From: Cellvibrio sp. PSBB006
GTDB taxonomy: Bacteria > Pseudomonadota > Gammaproteobacteria > Pseudomonadales > Cellvibrionaceae
Direction of reading: 5' to 3'
Assembly: GCF_002162135.1 (NCBI RefSeq)
Contig: NZ_CP021382.1
Coordinates: 806,001-870,000 of the forward strand
DNA length: 64,000 bases
Below the pieces are notes generated by a model. The model was not told the origin of the DNA, ran no database searches, and saw nothing but the letters and a program-made list of their open reading frames with translations. Position 1 is the stretch's first letter, and each line of letters begins with the position of its first letter. Positions 22,001-28,612 of the stretch are shown one piece after another. The translations under genes and the position numbers were made by a program.

Positions 22001-24661
22001 CAAACTTAATATTGGAAGCTCACCGGAAAGGTTCTCCTTCCAATGAAGCCAATCCCTTTCCATTCTGTCGCTGTGCAGGTAAAGCCATTGCTCCTGCACA
22101 TAATCTTTATATTTTTCAGGTTTTTTTATCGAGTCAGCATCTTTACCAACCAGAAAGGCTGTATATATGCTCCCCAGGTCATCTAATAAAATTTTTATGG
22201 AAAAGAGGTCGACAGCAATATGATGAAATACAAACAATAAGATAGCTTTTTCGTTACTTATCTTGAAATGTTCCACCCTGAATACAGATCCCGTACAGAG
22301 ATCAATTTCTTGGTTAATGCTACTTTTAATCTCTTTTTCGAGCTGCTCAATAGTAGATTCAGAGGCATCGTGAGTAAAATAAGGAACCGCAAACGTATTA
22401 TTTACACCTTGGGATAGAACACCATCTTTATAAGAGAAAAAAGAACGCAAAGACTCATGTTTCTTCAATAGTGAATTTAAAGTTTTTCTGAAAACCTCAA
22501 CATCAAGTTCCTTAACTTGCAGAGGCAACGCAATGTGATAAGCCCCCGTCCCTTTTGATAACTGATCCAGATGATGTATGGATTGCTGGTTGTAGGACAA
22601 TGAGTTTGGATTAAATTCACTAGCACTACAATTAGAATTATTATTATTTTCGCCAGCCAATTTTAATAAAATTTCATTTTTTAAAACTTGTCCGATTTCC
22701 GATATGACTGCATCTCCCAACACAGACTCTAAAGGAATCCCTAATTCATAATGGAGCCTGACGGCGGAGACAGAGTCCATACCATATCGACCCAGAGTGA
22801 AGCCATCATTGATTTCCGACTCAGCTACACCCAATAATTTTCCAATAAATTTTTTAAATTGGTAGAATATTTCATCATCAAGATTTTCTTTTGCAACAGA
22901 ACTCCAATAGTGATCATCAGGAAAAGAAACTTCTTCCAACTCCATTGGCGCCCACACCATTCGCGCCACTTCAACAAGTTGGTTATTTATAAATGAATCA
23001 CGGACTTTTCGTCTTTGAATTTTACCACTTGATGTTTTGGGTAATGTGGCCGGCTTTATAAAAACAATCGCATGCAATTGAATATCATGGTTTTCAGATA
23101 TGGCTTCGCGAGTTTTTATGAATAGGTCATCATAATTTGCGCTGTTCAAAAAGGTCCGCTCCACTTCCTGAACAACTACCAGCTTTTCACCATGTTGATC
23201 GACATTAATGGAAAACGCAGCACCGCTGCTTTCTTTTAACTCCGGATGTTCCTGTACTGTATATTCAATATCCTGGGGATAATAGTTTCTTCCACGAATA
23301 ATAATAAGCTCTTTCAAACGACCGGTAATGTATAACTGATTATCAGCATCAACAAACCCCTGGTCGCCTGTCCTTAGGAAAGGCCCTTCATGAGTATTTT
23401 TTATGAAAGCATGAAAAGTAAGCTTTGTTTCTTCCTCTTTATTCCAATATCCCTGAGCGACACTGTCACCCTGAAGCCATATTTCACCAACCTCATTTGG
23501 TTTAGCTTCCTCATAGGTCTCAGGATTAACAATTTTAATTAATTGCCCGTCCCACGCCTTACCAGAGCAAACCAACTCGGATTGACTTTTTACACTTATT
23601 GCGGGGGCGACAACGCCTTTCTTTAGCTCATCGGAATCAACAGTTTTTGTGATTGGTGGCGCGAGCTTGTCTCCCCCCGTTACAAATAAAGTTGCTTCGG
23701 CAAGTCCATATCCGGGATAACAGCCATTTGAACTAAAACCGCAGGGCGAAAACGCCTTAACAAATCGTTTTAATGTATCTGCCCGAATAGGTTCAGCTCC
23801 ATTTAGAGCAAATTTCCATGCACTCAGGTCGAGCGTCGATTTTTGCTCATCGGTGATTCTATTGGCACATAACTCGTAGGCAAAATTAGGAGCAAAACTT
23901 GACGTGCCTTTATGATTACTGATTGCTTTTAACCATAGGTACGGCTGGGCCAAGAAAGATGCAGGAGTCATTATGTTGCACTCTGCCCCCAGATAAACGT
24001 TCAACAGAACGTTTCCAATGAGTCCCATATCATGATACAGAGGCAACCAAGTGACAAAGATACTTTTTTCCGTTTGGGAAAAAGCCTCTGCCATCATTTT
24101 TTGATTATGTATTAAATTCTTATGAGTAACGATAACCCCTTTAGGGTTGCCTGTTGAACCAGAGGTATATTGAAGAAAAGCGACAGTGCTTTGATTGATA
24201 TTGGGTTGTATCCAGGAAGATGCGAAATCACTACCAATCTGGTCTGTCACAATGCACTTTATCGAACTGATTGCGAAACCAGGATCTTGTTGAACGCCTC
24301 TTATTAGCTCTTCATTATTTTTAGAGGTCAGTATGGCCAATGCTTCGCAATCAATTGCTATTTGATCTAGCCTTGACCAATGCTCTTTTCTTTTTTTTGG
24401 CGTGAAGACAGGAACAGGGGTTACTTCCGCAAAAATACATCCCCAAAACGCTGCAATAAACTCAATACCCGAGGGGAACATAAGCAGAACTCGCTGCCGT
24501 TTTAAACCCAGCGATTGCAATAAGGCCGCAATCGACCTAGCTCTAATTTCCAACTCACGATATGTGACACCAGTAGTCTTATTTGCATCTATTAAATTAA
24601 AGAACGCGACTTTATCGCTACAGGATTCTGCACGACTCTTCAATACATCGACTAAGTTCAT
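13037..24661 (-). CDS. Lipopeptide-initiating NRPS: FAAL-ACP-(C-A-PCP)x3, predicted Ser-Val-Ala
   Basis: A 3874-aa loading and elongation protein. Residues 1-590 are a fatty acyl-AMP ligase (LQYTSGSTGNPKG near 165, TWLPLYHDMGLIG, IIIRGRNYYPQDIE). An ACP follows (YGMDSVSAV near 630). C1 has HHIAVDLF near 812, with Leu in place of the usual Gly, and should accept the acyl-ACP. A1 (core near 1305) has pocket D-V-W-H-I-S-L-I-D, the serine code. PCP1 is near 1694. C2 (MHHIISDGW near 1890) and A2 (core near 2360; pocket D-A-F-W-I-G-G-T-F, valine code) are followed by PCP2 near 2751. C3 (HHIITDGW near 2945) and A3 (core near 3425; pocket D-L-F-N-N-A-L-T-Y, alanine code) are followed by PCP3 near 3808. 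No epimerase, N-methyltransferase or TE was seen. A weak AAGG lies upstream of the ATG. The acyl chain length cannot be read from the sequence. Confidence 0.94.
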   Translation of the reverse strand: MNLVDVLKSRAESCSDKVAFFNLIDANKTTGVTYRELEIRARSIAALLQSLGLKRQRVLLMFPSGIEFIAAFWGCIFAEVTPVPVFTPKKRKEHWSRLDQIAIDCEALAILTSKNNEELIRGVQQDPGFAISSIKCIVTDQIGSDFASSWIQPNINQSTVAFLQYTSGSTGNPKGVIVTHKNLIHNQKMMAEAFSQTEKSIFVTWLPLYHDMGLIGNVLLNVYLGAECNIMTPASFLAQPYLWLKAISNHKGTSSFAPNFAYELCANRITDEQKSTLDLSAWKFALNGAEPIRADTLKRFVKAFSPCGFSSNGCYPGYGLAEATLFVTGGDKLAPPITKTVDSDELKKGVVAPAISVKSQSELVCSGKAWDGQLIKIVNPETYEEAKPNEVGEIWLQGDSVAQGYWNKEEETKLTFHAFIKNTHEGPFLRTGDQGFVDADNQLYITGRLKELIIIRGRNYYPQDIEYTVQEHPELKESSGAAFSINVDQHGEKLVVVQEVERTFLNSANYDDLFIKTREAISENHDIQLHAIVFIKPATLPKTSSGKIQRRKVRDSFINNQLVEVARMVWAPMELEEVSFPDDHYWSSVAKENLDDEIFYQFKKFIGKLLGVAESEINDGFTLGRYGMDSVSAVRLHYELGIPLESVLGDAVISEIGQVLKNEILLKLAGENNNNSNCSASEFNPNSLSYNQQSIHHLDQLSKGTGAYHIALPLQVKELDVEVFRKTLNSLLKKHESLRSFFSYKDGVLSQGVNNTFAVPYFTHDASESTIEQLEKEIKSSINQEIDLCTGSVFRVEHFKISNEKAILLFVFHHIAVDLFSIKILLDDLGSIYTAFLVGKDADSIKKPEKYKDYVQEQWLYLHSDRMERDWLHWKENLSGELPILSLPTLQPRGVRQSFNGGFLDIDISPETTKNLKDLSLRSGATLNVILLAVYQLVLSRFSNQKDICIGLPAAGRLRKKWEDVVGYFVNPVVVRYRLDHNHTFREHLECVKKTVLNTLKHQEYPFPLLVERLCKSHNPAISPIYQTMFALYPKRDIGELGAFIFSDKDARMHLGALEVESFPIDPSFSQMDISLFLIEKDDGMKGRIQFNKDLLSKSLVNSFAEHFVNSLNDCVKNEEVSLVDVKSYSIDEYDKIRKMWKPDRTEYSSRKFVHQLINDQLSGNAASTALIVDFERLSYAELLDRTSRLTNFLQKHEIGPECVVGICMDRSIDMVVSILAILNAGAAYLPIDPDYPDARIEYILTDANPEVVLSHSTCNPKLGMTRQKVLYVDQLSHEIGNCENTFIERKLHADNIAYIIYTSGSTGRPKGAANTHGAILNRLQWMQKEFGLDTSDCVLQKTSFGFDVSVWEFLWPLMYGATLAMAKPGGHRDSHYLCNYINEVGVTTIHFVPSMLELFLDEATHVRPSYLKRVICSGEELKASLQKKFFNVFHNVLLSNLYGPTEAAIDVSSWQCNAKDQNTIIPIGKAISNISLYVLDENLNPLPIDVPGQLYIGGVGLARGYVANPALTAQRFIPDPFSSEPGSRMYATGDLACFQVDGNLNYLGRADFQIKLRGFRIELGEIEASLEQHENIIQVVAKVHHEKESAILAVYCLAKDHAGFYPEELTRFLRKSLPEYMIPSFFIQVNAFPINANGKLDRKQLELPKDEINPNNAYREPTTTNEILIAGVWREALKVERVGLTDSFFSLGGHSLNANKVIFQIKSLLSVDITVAALFESPVLIDFVRAVENKRANITHLPVDLARNIVANKLTHAQESIYFLTSLDGASAVYNIPSVHKIVGPLDIDVLARCIKDLMIQHESLRTTFIPSDEGLVAKVTENVDSNLIYIDLRGLPDTELEPRITQLIDEEVHTPFDLEKGPLFRSVLLQKGNSEFIFIINMHHIISDGWSLGLILRDLSSLYNGSSSDSAKNIAPVSYLAFSSWQRTLSDKNHYEYQLDYWKNQLRDQPPILNLPTNKRRPSKRSYRGSTINIGLPKDIVKRLNEWSLKENSTLFMTLLAAFKVIMMRFSSEKDISVGIPVSNRTLPEVEEVVGLFVNTLVIRSRVDDELTFGEFLKEVKQTTLNAYSNQDVPFEVVVKHVSQGRNLSYTPLFQVMFNFQKEMQSKLDFELLRAEALPLNQKLAKFDLTFSLEEKHEEIKGYIEFNSDVYSRETIQELFSHYCNLLNTILVSGHAKIRTIDLLSPSEREKILVDWNNTKREYPDTACLHELFLTQALSNPNSIAILYKDQSITYKELNEQSDRVAGWLISYGIRPDDLVAICMDRSPELIIGLLGILKAGAGYLPIDASYPQDRISFILQDAGVGLLIADTKSQNLLRSTGCTVINFNALGKHSNFSTSIILPKSNSRQLAYVNYTSGTTGTPKGTEIEHRSVVRLLFGVDYINLDAKSRVLHASSISFDASTFEIWAALLHGGCCVLLADRLPTGDSFQRMIEDYRVNVMWITAPLFNSIIDEEAEKLCGVEQLIVGGDALSVPHIQQALKVLHGTRLINGYGPTESTTFTCCYPIPEVISEPEAISIPIGKPIGNTSVYILDNNLNPAAIGIPGELYIGGDGLARGYLNRPGLTANVFIPNPFSPEEGGRMYRTGDMARFLPDGKVEYVGRVDNQLKIRGFRIEPQEVVIALKNIECVNEAIVVPDIAKTGEKRLLAYVVVKENSGVSASSIETSLASVLPEYMMPESIMLLDKFPLSSTGKVDRNQLPKPLKVEQHLQGSIVPAATLTEEQLVSVWKDLLDIEHLSVTDNFFEIGGHSLILIRIVARIKKQFSVNISIESIFENPTIRKLAALIDLRDKDSGTIGNQFYKIETRPYYPQSFAQKRFWFLDSLEGGSSNYNVQGCWSYKGALDHDLVTEAVEVMVKKHEILRTSFKSIDNEPVQIVHSEARVDVVLHDLSQNSSDENSEIVRLLIKDHADKCFDLSRCPIFNIQMIRLATHETLLLINIHHIITDGWSVELFIKEFCAVYQLLLNGNPPQILNSGFQYVDYTYWQNKWLESGAAQSQVAYWRRELASAIPLIELPTDRPRNSVQSFKGGVITFSFSDELSKKLVSLSKRYECTLFHLTLAAFNVLLSKYTGQSDISVGTPIANRDLVEVDGMLGLFLNTVVLRNKIPQGMTFLSFLESVKQNALNSFSNKDVPFEQIVEEINPERSLSHSPLFQVMFTLLNHRNTNSINGVELDNIRIDRWISKFDLSLFIDNSEKGLEGSFEFSRDLFDESTIRRMVNNYVTLLSNIADDPLTAIEHLSILSSDEYETIVVEWNAHPSVVEAGVCIQDLIRLQTNRSPNNTAVIFRDQSLTYSELHSRVNQLAYYLVSENVGPETRVGVCLNRSASMLVAMLAVLQAGGTYVPIDPNYPRERIQLILGDSSPKVLLTERSVVEKHFANSMLKETQLFLLDENVHLLEKYPSTLCKHAASPENLAYVIYTSGSTGRPKGVAITHANAVAMLSWGLEKYTVDELEGTLASTSICFDLSVFEIFLPLICGGTVLLVENALELLTMPNRELVTLVNTVPSAIDAILKVQNLPASVKVVNLAGEPLSRKLVDKIYEQKEVEKVYNLYGPSEDTTYSTWSLVSKKVPEKPLIGKPISNTQCYVLDKSLQPVPVGVSGELYIGGAGVSRGYLGRPDLTAERYIPSPFGPPGDRLYKTGDVVRYLPNAELDYIGRNDHQVKLRGFRIELGEIENCIASMPGVEEAVLKLHNAKNGEQLLIAYITGNDQVKLESSQLKIAVTSSLPPHMVPSRFIFLKQMPLTSNGKIDRKGLPEPDDMDESSAYVAPKTKTEKALADIWKSLLKKEISLNGDFFALGGHSLLVVQLSVKINESFGLNISMKDIFQHPDLEGLSDFIDFSLWISESNNKDINVLSNYEDQAFETGEL

Positions 24662-25022
24662 AACACTGCCTTGTTCTTAAACTCTGATTTTTAGTTTAAT
24701 AATTACTTCTCAATTCTGATATCAATATAAATTTGAGAACCGGATATAATCCAGTGACCTGTGAAAAAAATCACCGGTCATCTAAGACTAAAGTCATCAT
24801 TTTCTCTAATTTACTAACGGTAGCGACTGCGAGATGAGCTGATATTATTAGGCGATGTAATTCCAAATCTATTTAACTTTTGGGAGGTCCTCATGCACAG
24901 CAATAAAAGAAAGCTATCAAGCATGATTTTTATAGGTAGGCACAGACTTTTTTGCATTTTGATTTCCATTTCCTATACTTTTAGTAAAATCCAATACTGC
25001 TATTGCAAAATATTTACGCGGA
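24662..25022. other. Leader region between MbtH gene and NRPS, no convincing gene
   Basis: This 361-bp stretch separates the MbtH-like gene from the megasynthase. It is AT-rich, contains one strong inverted repeat (listed separately), and has AT-rich hexamers that could act as a minus-strand -10. A plus-strand reading frame starting at 24893 has a GGGAGG upstream but runs antisense through MbtH and gives an unrecognisable hydrophobic peptide, so it is not called. The long leader may hold an internal promoter or attenuator for the 11.6-kb NRPS gene. Confidence 0.5.
24755..24780. promoter_or_regulatory. Inverted repeat in the NRPS leader
   Basis: Two 10-base arms (24755-24764 and 24771-24780) pair at 9 of 10 positions around a six-A loop (six U on the minus-strand transcript). 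The hairpin lies about 95 bases upstream of the NRPS start, between it and mbtH. No U-tract follows the stem in the direction of transcription, so it is not a standard terminator. An operator or attenuator-like stem is possible. Function is inferred from position only. Confidence 0.4.
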
Positions 25023-25253
25023 TTAAGCAATACTATTTTCTTTATCTATTTTCTCCATATATTTTCTTAGACTTAGCGGCCTCATGTCTGTCCAAACATT
25101 TTCTATATGAGCCAAGCACTTTGCCTTGTTTCCAACTGTTCCTTCATCTACCCAGCCTGGAGCATTTGCTTTTTCTAAAGGCCAAAGCGAGTACTGTTCT
25201 TCATGATTAAGAACTACTTTATACAAACGATCTTCATCATTATAATCACTCAT
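25023..25253 (-). CDS. MbtH-like protein, NRPS adenylation-domain chaperone
   Basis: A 76-aa protein carrying the MbtH family pattern: NHEEQYSLWP, then APGW, then CLAHIENVWTDMRPLSLR. MbtH-like proteins bind A domains and are often needed for their folding or activity, so this one probably serves the five A domains encoded downstream. The start is supported by an AAAGGAG seven bases before the ATG on the minus strand. It lies between the glycosyltransferase gene (288 bp upstream) and the FAAL-NRPS gene (361 bp downstream), all in the same direction. The length is normal for the family and the conserved tryptophans are present. Confidence 0.96.
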   Translation of the reverse strand: MSDYNDEDRLYKVVLNHEEQYSLWPLEKANAPGWVDEGTVGNKAKCLAHIENVWTDMRPLSLRKYMEKIDKENSIA

Positions 25254-25424
25254 TTTAAATCTCCTTTTACTTTATATTTAACATAGAAAAGATTAAATTA
25301 ACTGAAAAATAAAACCGGGAAAAAATCTTTCGTGTAATTTTTACTATACGTTCAGCGCGAGATTACTTGAATATTAATCTACTCATTTCAATTTCAGTAG
25401 AGCACAAGCCTTAATACTCAATCC

Positions 25425-25453
25425 ATTATAATAAAAGAGTTAGGTAACCCAGA
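25425..25453 (-). promoter_or_regulatory. Possible promoter upstream of mbtH/NRPS
   Basis: On the minus strand a perfect TATAAT occupies 25430-25425, about 170 bases upstream of the MbtH start, in the gap after the glycosyltransferase gene. The -35 region at 16-18 bp spacing is poor (best match TTCTGG). The surroundings are AT-rich, so a chance match is quite possible. If real, it would let mbtH and the megasynthases be transcribed independently of the glycosyltransferase. Confidence 0.25.
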
Positions 25454-25541
25454 AAAATAATATTTTTATCGCCACTCAACATATTATATCTTTATATAAA
25501 AAGCGAAACTAACTCTTAATGCCTGTAATAAATCCAACAAT

Positions 25542-27491
25542 CTAACGGATTCCCATAATTTTCTTTATACTAAAAACCGAATACACAGAATTAATAATAA
25601 AAACTAGAAAAATAAGGAAAATTACCTCGATACCTAAAGCGCTTGAGAGAATCAACACTGCCCACCCAAACAAAAAATTGGACATTACCCAAGAGATTAA
25701 ATAGCCATATCGAAACACACTTCGGGACAGATAAGAAGACTTGGTATTATTATTTTGCCGATGCAGTCCTTTGGTGCCCCAACTACTGTCATGGCCATTA
25801 CAGATTGAGTATACCCATATAAGCAACCATACCGGTGCTAACATTACCATACCCGGAACTAAAAATTTAAAATTTTTAGCAGCTTCGCGCCCTTCTAGTA
25901 TACAAACGGAAATTCCGATTAAAAGGATGTAAATACATAAAAAAATTAGTACTAAACCAAAATTAACGTTAAAAAAACCAATTAAAGCAATAGCGGACAT
26001 CAGAATAAAAAGCAGTTGGGATACCCCATTTAATATAAAGGCAAAACCAGAATATCGATCCAGCTTTCCTCTGATGCAAACCAAGATAGCAAGAACAGAA
26101 GAGCCTATAACGAAACCCCACAGCACATTCACCAGATGCGAGAGCCAAGTTACCTCTTGATCATTAGTTACCATTTGAAGAAGGTTTTGATAAACTAAAA
26201 ATAGCATTGCAGGAAAGAACCAATCCTTAACCAACAAAAAGAACTGATATATGCTTGCCGTAAGAGCTTCAAACTTTTTCGTAAAGTTTCTCTCGTTATT
26301 AAATAGGTTTTCTCTAATTTTATTGAAAAAATTAATTCTACATGCCAGATAACTGTTACACCAGCGTCTACGCTGACGAAACAATTCCGCCCAAGACTCG
26401 CATGGGTCAGTCACCGCAACAGCAGAAGGTGAATATGTTAATTTCCAATCAGCGGTTTTGCGAACTATTATTTCGCTACATAAAACACGATCCTCAGCCA
26501 TGTAAAGCATTGACTCGTGAGGGGCAAGCTCCCCCAATCCTTTAAAGTACTTGACCAATGGCCCCATGCCCTGCTGATCATAAGATATGGCATCCCATTT
26601 GATAGCACTAAGCTGTCCAGGTATCACGCTTAAATATCCGCTTTCGACTTCTGCCGGCCATTCCTGGGCCATGCATTTCATAAAAGTAAAATACTGCCAA
26701 CCATTTAAAACATTAAAGGTCTCTTTCGGTCTTGGTACAACAACACTACTCGCAACAGCTGCCACGTTCTTTTCCGACTGTATCATCCAAAGCATCTCGC
26801 CAATACAATCTCGCGCCGGAACGGTTCCAACATCTATCTGAAAGCATATATCGGGAGTCAAAATTGAACAAAACACGTGGTAAAACCACCAATGAGAGTC
26901 TAGCTTTCCCGCGTTCTCCTTTTTCAATAGAAAAAGCAACTGGATCTTACTTTCATTGTTTATACGGTATAAATGAGAATCTGAGCATTTTAAACGTTCC
27001 GGATAAACTTTTTTCCAATTTTCAATAAAGCTTAAATTGCTGTCTAAATAAACAGCTAAATTTTTCCTTAAATCTTCCAAATTAAATACATTTTTAAAAT
27101 AAAGTAGGTCTTTATCTATATCGAGGTTTTCAGACAAGTACAGACCAAAGAACTCTAAGAAATCGATAACCGTGTCAGGTACCCTTGCAATACCATCCGC
27201 AATAATGCAGAAAGTTATTGGGGTTCCCGGTTCAATTTTTGAAGAGAGGATAGCGTGGGCGATTGAATCAATCAGGGACTTAATCGTTGTTTGGAGTGCG
27301 ATTCCAGGCTCGTTATAGATAGTAATACAGAAAACCAAACCACCTTTTATGGCATCAAAATCTAACAAGTCAATGAAAAAATGGTTTCTTGAAATTTCAC
27401 CACAGGCCAAATCCTTGTTTACATTTCCTATCAGCTGACGCCCCGAAAACTCAATATCCATATCGGGCGCAAGCTCATCAAATCCAGTCAT
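25542..27491 (-). CDS. Chitin-synthase-like family 2 glycosyltransferase, integral membrane
   Basis: A 649-aa protein with a cytosolic GT2 domain followed by about seven hydrophobic segments (about residues 420-645). Conserved chitin-synthase motifs appear in the right order: FCITIYNEP near the start, QIDVGTVP (about 218), VIPGQLSAIKWDA, MGPLVKYF, YMAEDRVLC (about 331; catalytic ED) and QRRRWCNS (about 374; the Q-x-x-R-W product-binding motif). This resembles eukaryotic-type chitin synthases more than NodC or cellulose synthase, though that is a reading by eye. It probably polymerises or transfers an N-acetylhexosamine from a UDP-sugar at the inner membrane. It is the first gene of the minus-strand biosynthetic block and very AT-rich, which suggests transfer. 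Whether it acts on the lipopeptide or makes a separate polymer is unknown. An AGGA lies just before its ATG. Confidence 0.8.
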   Translation of the reverse strand: MTGFDELAPDMDIEFSGRQLIGNVNKDLACGEISRNHFFIDLLDFDAIKGGLVFCITIYNEPGIALQTTIKSLIDSIAHAILSSKIEPGTPITFCIIADGIARVPDTVIDFLEFFGLYLSENLDIDKDLLYFKNVFNLEDLRKNLAVYLDSNLSFIENWKKVYPERLKCSDSHLYRINNESKIQLLFLLKKENAGKLDSHWWFYHVFCSILTPDICFQIDVGTVPARDCIGEMLWMIQSEKNVAAVASSVVVPRPKETFNVLNGWQYFTFMKCMAQEWPAEVESGYLSVIPGQLSAIKWDAISYDQQGMGPLVKYFKGLGELAPHESMLYMAEDRVLCSEIIVRKTADWKLTYSPSAVAVTDPCESWAELFRQRRRWCNSYLACRINFFNKIRENLFNNERNFTKKFEALTASIYQFFLLVKDWFFPAMLFLVYQNLLQMVTNDQEVTWLSHLVNVLWGFVIGSSVLAILVCIRGKLDRYSGFAFILNGVSQLLFILMSAIALIGFFNVNFGLVLIFLCIYILLIGISVCILEGREAAKNFKFLVPGMVMLAPVWLLIWVYSICNGHDSSWGTKGLHRQNNNTKSSYLSRSVFRYGYLISWVMSNFLFGWAVLILSSALGIEVIFLIFLVFIINSVYSVFSIKKIMGIR

Positions 27492-28134
27492 CTTATATCC
27501 TATATTAATCCTAAATTATCCTTGGGCGACGCTTAACTGTCCTGCACGCCTTCAAATCCTAGTGTTACCGCCTGAAGGTGATATACATTACCTGCCTAAA
27601 AGTAATTTTTCTACCATTTATATTGACAAAAACAATCTATTGGCGCGCTATTCATCGCGAACGCCGCCAAACGATAAAATCTTCAGTATTGATTTCCCCC
27701 TACGCTGAGACAGAAATAATTGAAGTTTTTGAGAATATTACCAATAATGAAAACGTCCCTCATGGCAGCCTAAATTAAATTTTTCGCATGATTTTTTAGT
27801 CAGACATTTCCATAATGGAGGGTTAAATTCTTCTGAAAAAACCATGGGCCGCTCTTCGCTATATTTCAGCTCACCCTTCTTCTGCCCACAAAGATACTAA
27901 TATATAAATATTTTACGATTTCAGTGTATTATATTTTATTGACCCATTCCAGCCTGCCAGCGCGGCCAAAATATAATCCAATCTATTATTTGAATGTTAG
28001 GCCAACCTATTTTACTTACGAAAATTTTTCACTGATAAAAGTTCGGCGGTTGAGCGGGTGGTTCGTGCCCCAGAATAATTCAAGATAGGACGCAGTTTGT
28101 GGGAGCAGTTACGCGATGGTAATCCACTGATGCG
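27492..28134. other. AT-rich gene-free junction
   Basis: About 640 bp without a supportable gene. The composition is strongly AT-rich up to about 28,000 and then shifts toward the composition of the genes on the right. One TTGACA-like hexamer near 27,633 faces right but leads into no gene. The glycosyltransferase promoter should lie at the left end of this stretch. It is best read as the edge of the acquired biosynthetic block. Confidence 0.45.
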
Positions 28135-28335
28135 AGTAAAACGATCTACATCCAATCGGACTACCCGCAACAGAGTGGTTTTGTAGACCGTTTTAACGGA
28201 TCTTGCCGAAGAGAGTTTTTGGATCCTTAACTACTCGAATCATTGACCCAAGCCAAGGATATGGCTTGGCTTGGGTGGGTTGACTACAACAAAGAGCGAA
28301 CACATTGAAGTTCGGTAAGTCCAATAGTCGATTTC
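28135..28335 (+). pseudogene. IS3-family transposase (OrfB) remnant
   Basis: In one plus frame the sequence reads IYIQSDYPQQSGFVDRFNGS, then CRREFLDP, a stop, LLESLTQAKDMAWLGWVDYN, KERTH, a second stop, and SSVSPIV. This matches the C-terminal rve integrase signature of IS3-family OrfB (IQPGKPxQNxxxERFNGSxRRE-LD ... W-xxYNxxRxH-SL). The usual GKP is replaced by SDY. Two in-frame stops and the absence of the rest of the element show it is dead. It sits at the transition between the AT-rich NRPS block and the more GC-rich genes to the right. Confidence 0.8.
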
Positions 28336-28612
28336 TACCTTGATATCCGTAAAACGCATTTTGTGAAGTCCTCTTCATGTCCCGTCTAACCCGTAAATCG
28401 TCCGTTTCGTCGCAATTGGTTCGTAGGTTTAACTTGCGCACAGAATCCGTCTATCAACTTCGTTTAGTATCCCTCCCCCATAACACGCGCACAATATAAG
28501 GCCCTTTTAAGAGGCCATCTGGAGAGCACCGGCACAGCCGGACGATTACCTGGCATCGCTATCGGACGGTTAACACCGGCCCGATATAACGTATTTTACA
28601 AGGTAATGTCTT

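Noticed and set aside
24893..25210. Plus-strand 105-aa frame with a GGGAGG upstream
   Set aside because: It lies antisense to most of the MbtH gene and gives a hydrophobic, unrecognised peptide; the ribosome-site-like bases are probably chance.
27578..27778. Small plus-strand frame near a TTGACA-like hexamer
   Set aside because: No homology signal, poor codon pattern and no ribosome-binding site; better read as AT-rich non-coding DNA.
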